Positions 62,388 to 64,000 of a stretch of 64,000 nt of DNA are shown in pieces (within the stretch, counting starts at the first letter, position 1; each line of letters begins with the position of its first letter). The DNA comes from Deinococcus peraridilitoris DSM 19664 (lineage in GTDB: Bacteria; Deinococcota; Deinococci; Deinococcales; Deinococcaceae), in NCBI RefSeq assembly GCF_000317835.1, contig NC_019793.1, positions 434,001 to 498,000 of the forward strand, given 5' to 3'. Position numbers and translations under genes: made by a program. The notes below the pieces were generated by a model. It was not told the origin of the DNA and searched no databases. It was given only the letters and a program-made list of their open reading frames with translations.

Positions 62388-62626
62388 GCCAGCTCCAAAA
62401 TGATGTTCTCGTGGAGGCCTTCGCCGAGGTTGCTCGGCAATACCACGGTGAGGGCTGTCCCTTTATCGTTCTCGTCTTCAAAAAGGCGCACGCGCACCCG
62501 TCCCGCGCGGATTTTGCCCTGCACGAGCAGCACGGGGCACTCCACGCCTTCTGGGGTGAGCGTCACGCCGAAAGCGAGAAAGGAAGGCTTGTTGCCCTCC
62601 CCTCTCGTTTTGGGCGTCAGGAGCAT
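62384..62626 (-). CDS. Small phage tail-module protein
   Basis: 80 residues, beta-rich (RVRVRLFEDENDKGTALTVV, NLGEGLHENIILELA); start MLLTPKTRGEGNKPSFLAFG. Five bp after the tail tube stop. Unknown. Confidence 0.65.
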   Translation of the reverse strand: MLLTPKTRGEGNKPSFLAFGVTLTPEGVECPVLLVQGKIRAGRVRVRLFEDENDKGTALTVVLPSNLGEGLHENIILELA

Positions 62627-62631
62627 CAGCT

Positions 62632-63087
62632 TTAGACCGGGAAGGCCGTGACGTTGTACTCGAAGGTGGGGGTGCCGTCGAGCACGTAGTCGTAGCTAAT
62701 CTCGTGCATGTCGCCCGGCGTAAGCTTGAGGTTCATGATGCGCGCGAGGCCACTCACGACCAGGTTCTTCGCACCGGCAGCGGGCTTGTCACCGAACACC
62801 AGGAAGTACTTGACGGGCTCCTTGCCGTTCGCAGCGATGATCAGCGGCACCTTGGCGTTGTCGAGCACCAGGTTGCCGGTCATGGGGATCGTGCCGCTGT
62901 TGATGTCGGGGATGACTTCCTGCCAATCGCCCGAGTCCCAGTTGGTGGCGTCGATGGTACCAGTGCTGGTGTCCAGCCCGCTGGTTTTGACTTCAGAGAT
63001 GCGGTCGCCCTCGACGATGGCGCTCGCGCCGGTGAAGTTGGTGTACAGGTGGCTGTTGCCGCGGCTTTTGCGTGCTTTGCTGGCCAT
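62632..63087 (-). CDS. Major tail tube protein
   Basis: 151 residues: SEVKTSGLDTSTGTIDATNW, DWQEVIPDINSGTIPMTGNL and KYFLVFGDKPAAGAK, the lambda V / major-tail-like beta-sandwich. It forms stacked rings of the siphovirus tail. RBS AGGAGAATAACC before the ATG. Confidence 0.88.
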   Translation of the reverse strand: MASKARKSRGNSHLYTNFTGASAIVEGDRISEVKTSGLDTSTGTIDATNWDSGDWQEVIPDINSGTIPMTGNLVLDNAKVPLIIAANGKEPVKYFLVFGDKPAAGAKNLVVSGLARIMNLKLTPGDMHEISYDYVLDGTPTFEYNVTAFPV

Positions 63088-63089
63088 GG

Positions 63090-63449
63090 TTATTCTCCTT
63101 GGATGAGGGTGCGGTAGTCATGACTGACGCGATGCCAGTCGCCATCTTTCCCGAGGGGGACGCTTGCCCCGGTGCGCTCCCAGCCATGCTGGTGAAGGAT
63201 GCCCTTCGCCATTTGGGCGAGCTGCGCGGCCTTGAGGCTGCTCTCGGTGGTCCAGAAGTCGAGCTGCACACGCAAAGTGCTGCTGTGCTCCTCGGCGTCC
63301 AGGGTCTCTTCGGGCGTATCAGCGATGATCGTGATCACCACGTGCGCGCCTGAGGTGGGGAGGGTTTCACCGGCGAACTTCACGGGGACGTTCAGCGGCG
63401 CGAGGTGGGCGAACAGTGCCGCCCGAGCAAGGATGATCGGGACGGTCAT
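63090..63449 (-). CDS. Tail terminator-like protein
   Basis: 119 residues, starting MTVPIILARAALFAHLAPLN. The ARAALFAHL…STLRVQLDFWTTESS layout matches tail-completion (gpU/DUF3168-type) proteins that cap the tail tube. Overlaps the next upstream gene (ATGA). Call rests mainly on order. Confidence 0.7.
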   Translation of the reverse strand: MTVPIILARAALFAHLAPLNVPVKFAGETLPTSGAHVVITIIADTPEETLDAEEHSSTLRVQLDFWTTESSLKAAQLAQMAKGILHQHGWERTGASVPLGKDGDWHRVSHDYRTLIQGE

Positions 63450-63808
63450 CGTCTGCGCCTCCGTTTGAGCTTCTCGACGGCGGGTCGGAAGTACGGACGA
63501 GGGGCCATGTTGCGCGTCCCGAACTCGAGCGCCACGGGAATGGCTTTGTTGCCGTTCGCCTGGTCGTAGTTCGTGCCGACCCGCCAGAAGGCCGGGCCGT
63601 ACCGCACGGCCGCGAAGCTGCCACGCAGGCGGTTCTGGTCCGCAGCGGGGCTCTCGCCGGGGGCGCTGGCCTGGTGCGTGCCGTACCTGCGGCCACTGCC
63701 GGGGCTGCTGAGCTGCACGACCACGTCATCCCGCAGTTCCTGCGCGATGCCCGCGATGCGCGCTTCGACCATGACGGTGAGGTGGCGCATGCTGCTGTTG
63801 ACGCTCAC
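63446..63808 (-). CDS. HK97 gp10-like head-tail connector / neck protein
   Basis: 120 residues from the GTG at 63806-63808 (overlap GTGA with the gene upstream). AQELRDDVVVQLSSPGSGRR, GESPAADQNRLRGSF and ALEFGTRNMAPRPYFRPAVE are typical of HK97-gp10/neck proteins, the last block (EFGT…PRPYxRPA) being diagnostic. Basic C-terminus KLKRRRRR. Confidence 0.85.
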   Translation of the reverse strand: MSVNSSMRHLTVMVEARIAGIAQELRDDVVVQLSSPGSGRRYGTHQASAPGESPAADQNRLRGSFAAVRYGPAFWRVGTNYDQANGNKAIPVALEFGTRNMAPRPYFRPAVEKLKRRRRR

Positions 63809-64000
63809 GGCAACTCCTCGACGATGACCAGAGGGAAGGTCGGCCAGGGTTCGAACTTCAGCGTTCTGAAGTCCTCCCCGTCCCACCGGAGGCGCGCACC
63901 CATGGGGATGATGCGGCCAGGCGGATGGAACACGACCCAGCGACCCACCGTGCCCGTCAGGCCCGCTTTCTCGGCGGTTTCGATGGAGAGGGGCTGCACG
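63805..64000 (-). CDS. Head-tail connector protein (partial)
   Basis: 64 codons seen; start may be the GTG at 63997-63999 or beyond the edge. GRWVVFHPPGRIIPMGARLR, PTFPLVIVEELP. In siphophages this position holds a head-closure or stopper-type protein. Truncated by window. Confidence 0.55.
   Translation of the reverse strand, partial: VQPLSIETAEKAGLTGTVGRWVVFHPPGRIIPMGARLRWDGEDFRTLKFEPWPTFPLVIVEELP

Larger units (their letters stand above)
41576..64000. mobile_element. Siphovirus-type prophage inserted in comM (right end outside window)
   Basis: Starts where comM stops matching its family. Contains regulator, small early genes, methyltransferase, tyrosine integrase, lysis and tail modules, up to the head-tail connector at the window edge. 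Portal, terminase and capsid are expected beyond 64000. Left junction placed at 41570-41580 by comM homology; the direct repeat (attL/attR) cannot be seen with one end only. Confidence 0.9.

Overview
The window looks like a chromosomal segment of a Deinococcus-type bacterium (phylum Deinococcota). The basis is family content, not alignment: an RqkA-like Ser/Thr kinase with a quinoprotein-type C-terminus, an HspR-type MerR regulator, a LEA/WHy lipoprotein, several LolA-like and barrel-like envelope proteins, short-form HisG with HisZ, high GC, and mRNAs that often appear leaderless or overlap as ATGA/GTGA.

Positions 1-41575 are mostly core chromosome. A minus-strand block (1-3997) carries the N-terminus of SerA, Aat, a LysM/M23 peptidase, Dtd, a DUF1844 protein, a family-4 uracil-DNA glycosylase and a small unknown protein. 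An envelope block follows (4177-11948): NlpC/P60 peptidase, LolA-like protein, barrel-like proteins, LEA lipoprotein, amidase and N-acetylmuramoyl-L-alanine amidase. A small accessory patch (11950-13530) holds a repeat protein with its own operator-like palindrome and a decayed IS5-type transposase. After miaB come stress, tRNA, thioesterase, M20 peptidase, phosphatase, duplicated HspR-type and acyl-CoA carboxylase genes. A complete IS4-type element with 9-bp target duplications sits at 25849-26985. Then come hisZ-hisG-phosphotransferase in one overlapping operon, an SIS isomerase, tRNA-Arg, a parvulin-type isomerase, murA, the kinase, tatA and dedA.

At about 41575 the comM (Mg-chelatase-like ATPase) reading frame is cut inside its AAA domain, and everything to the right is a siphovirus-type prophage that runs off the window. 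Left to right it has a Cro/CI-like regulator, an early operon of many small overlapping genes (including a 5-methylcytosine methyltransferase and an Ea22-like protein), a tyrosine integrase, and then on the minus strand a late module read right to left: head-tail connectors, tail tube, frameshifted tail chaperones, tape measure, tail tip, beta-helix tailspike, holin, GH108 endolysin, and two probable lysogenic-conversion lipoproteins. A plus-strand moron with a HEPN-like RX4H motif lies among the late genes.

The most unusual observations are: a 189-codon open frame overprinted on the whole catalytic part of the methyltransferase, whose own sequence resembles a recurrent phage protein; a canonical C CCA AAC slippery site joining the two tail chaperones; an HspR-type regulator made of two tandem copies sharing a 170-bp identical stretch; the six-repeat GRhGGxxxGxD protein behind a palindromic promoter; and a helically phased GCCCCA(A/T)T array in the prophage early region.
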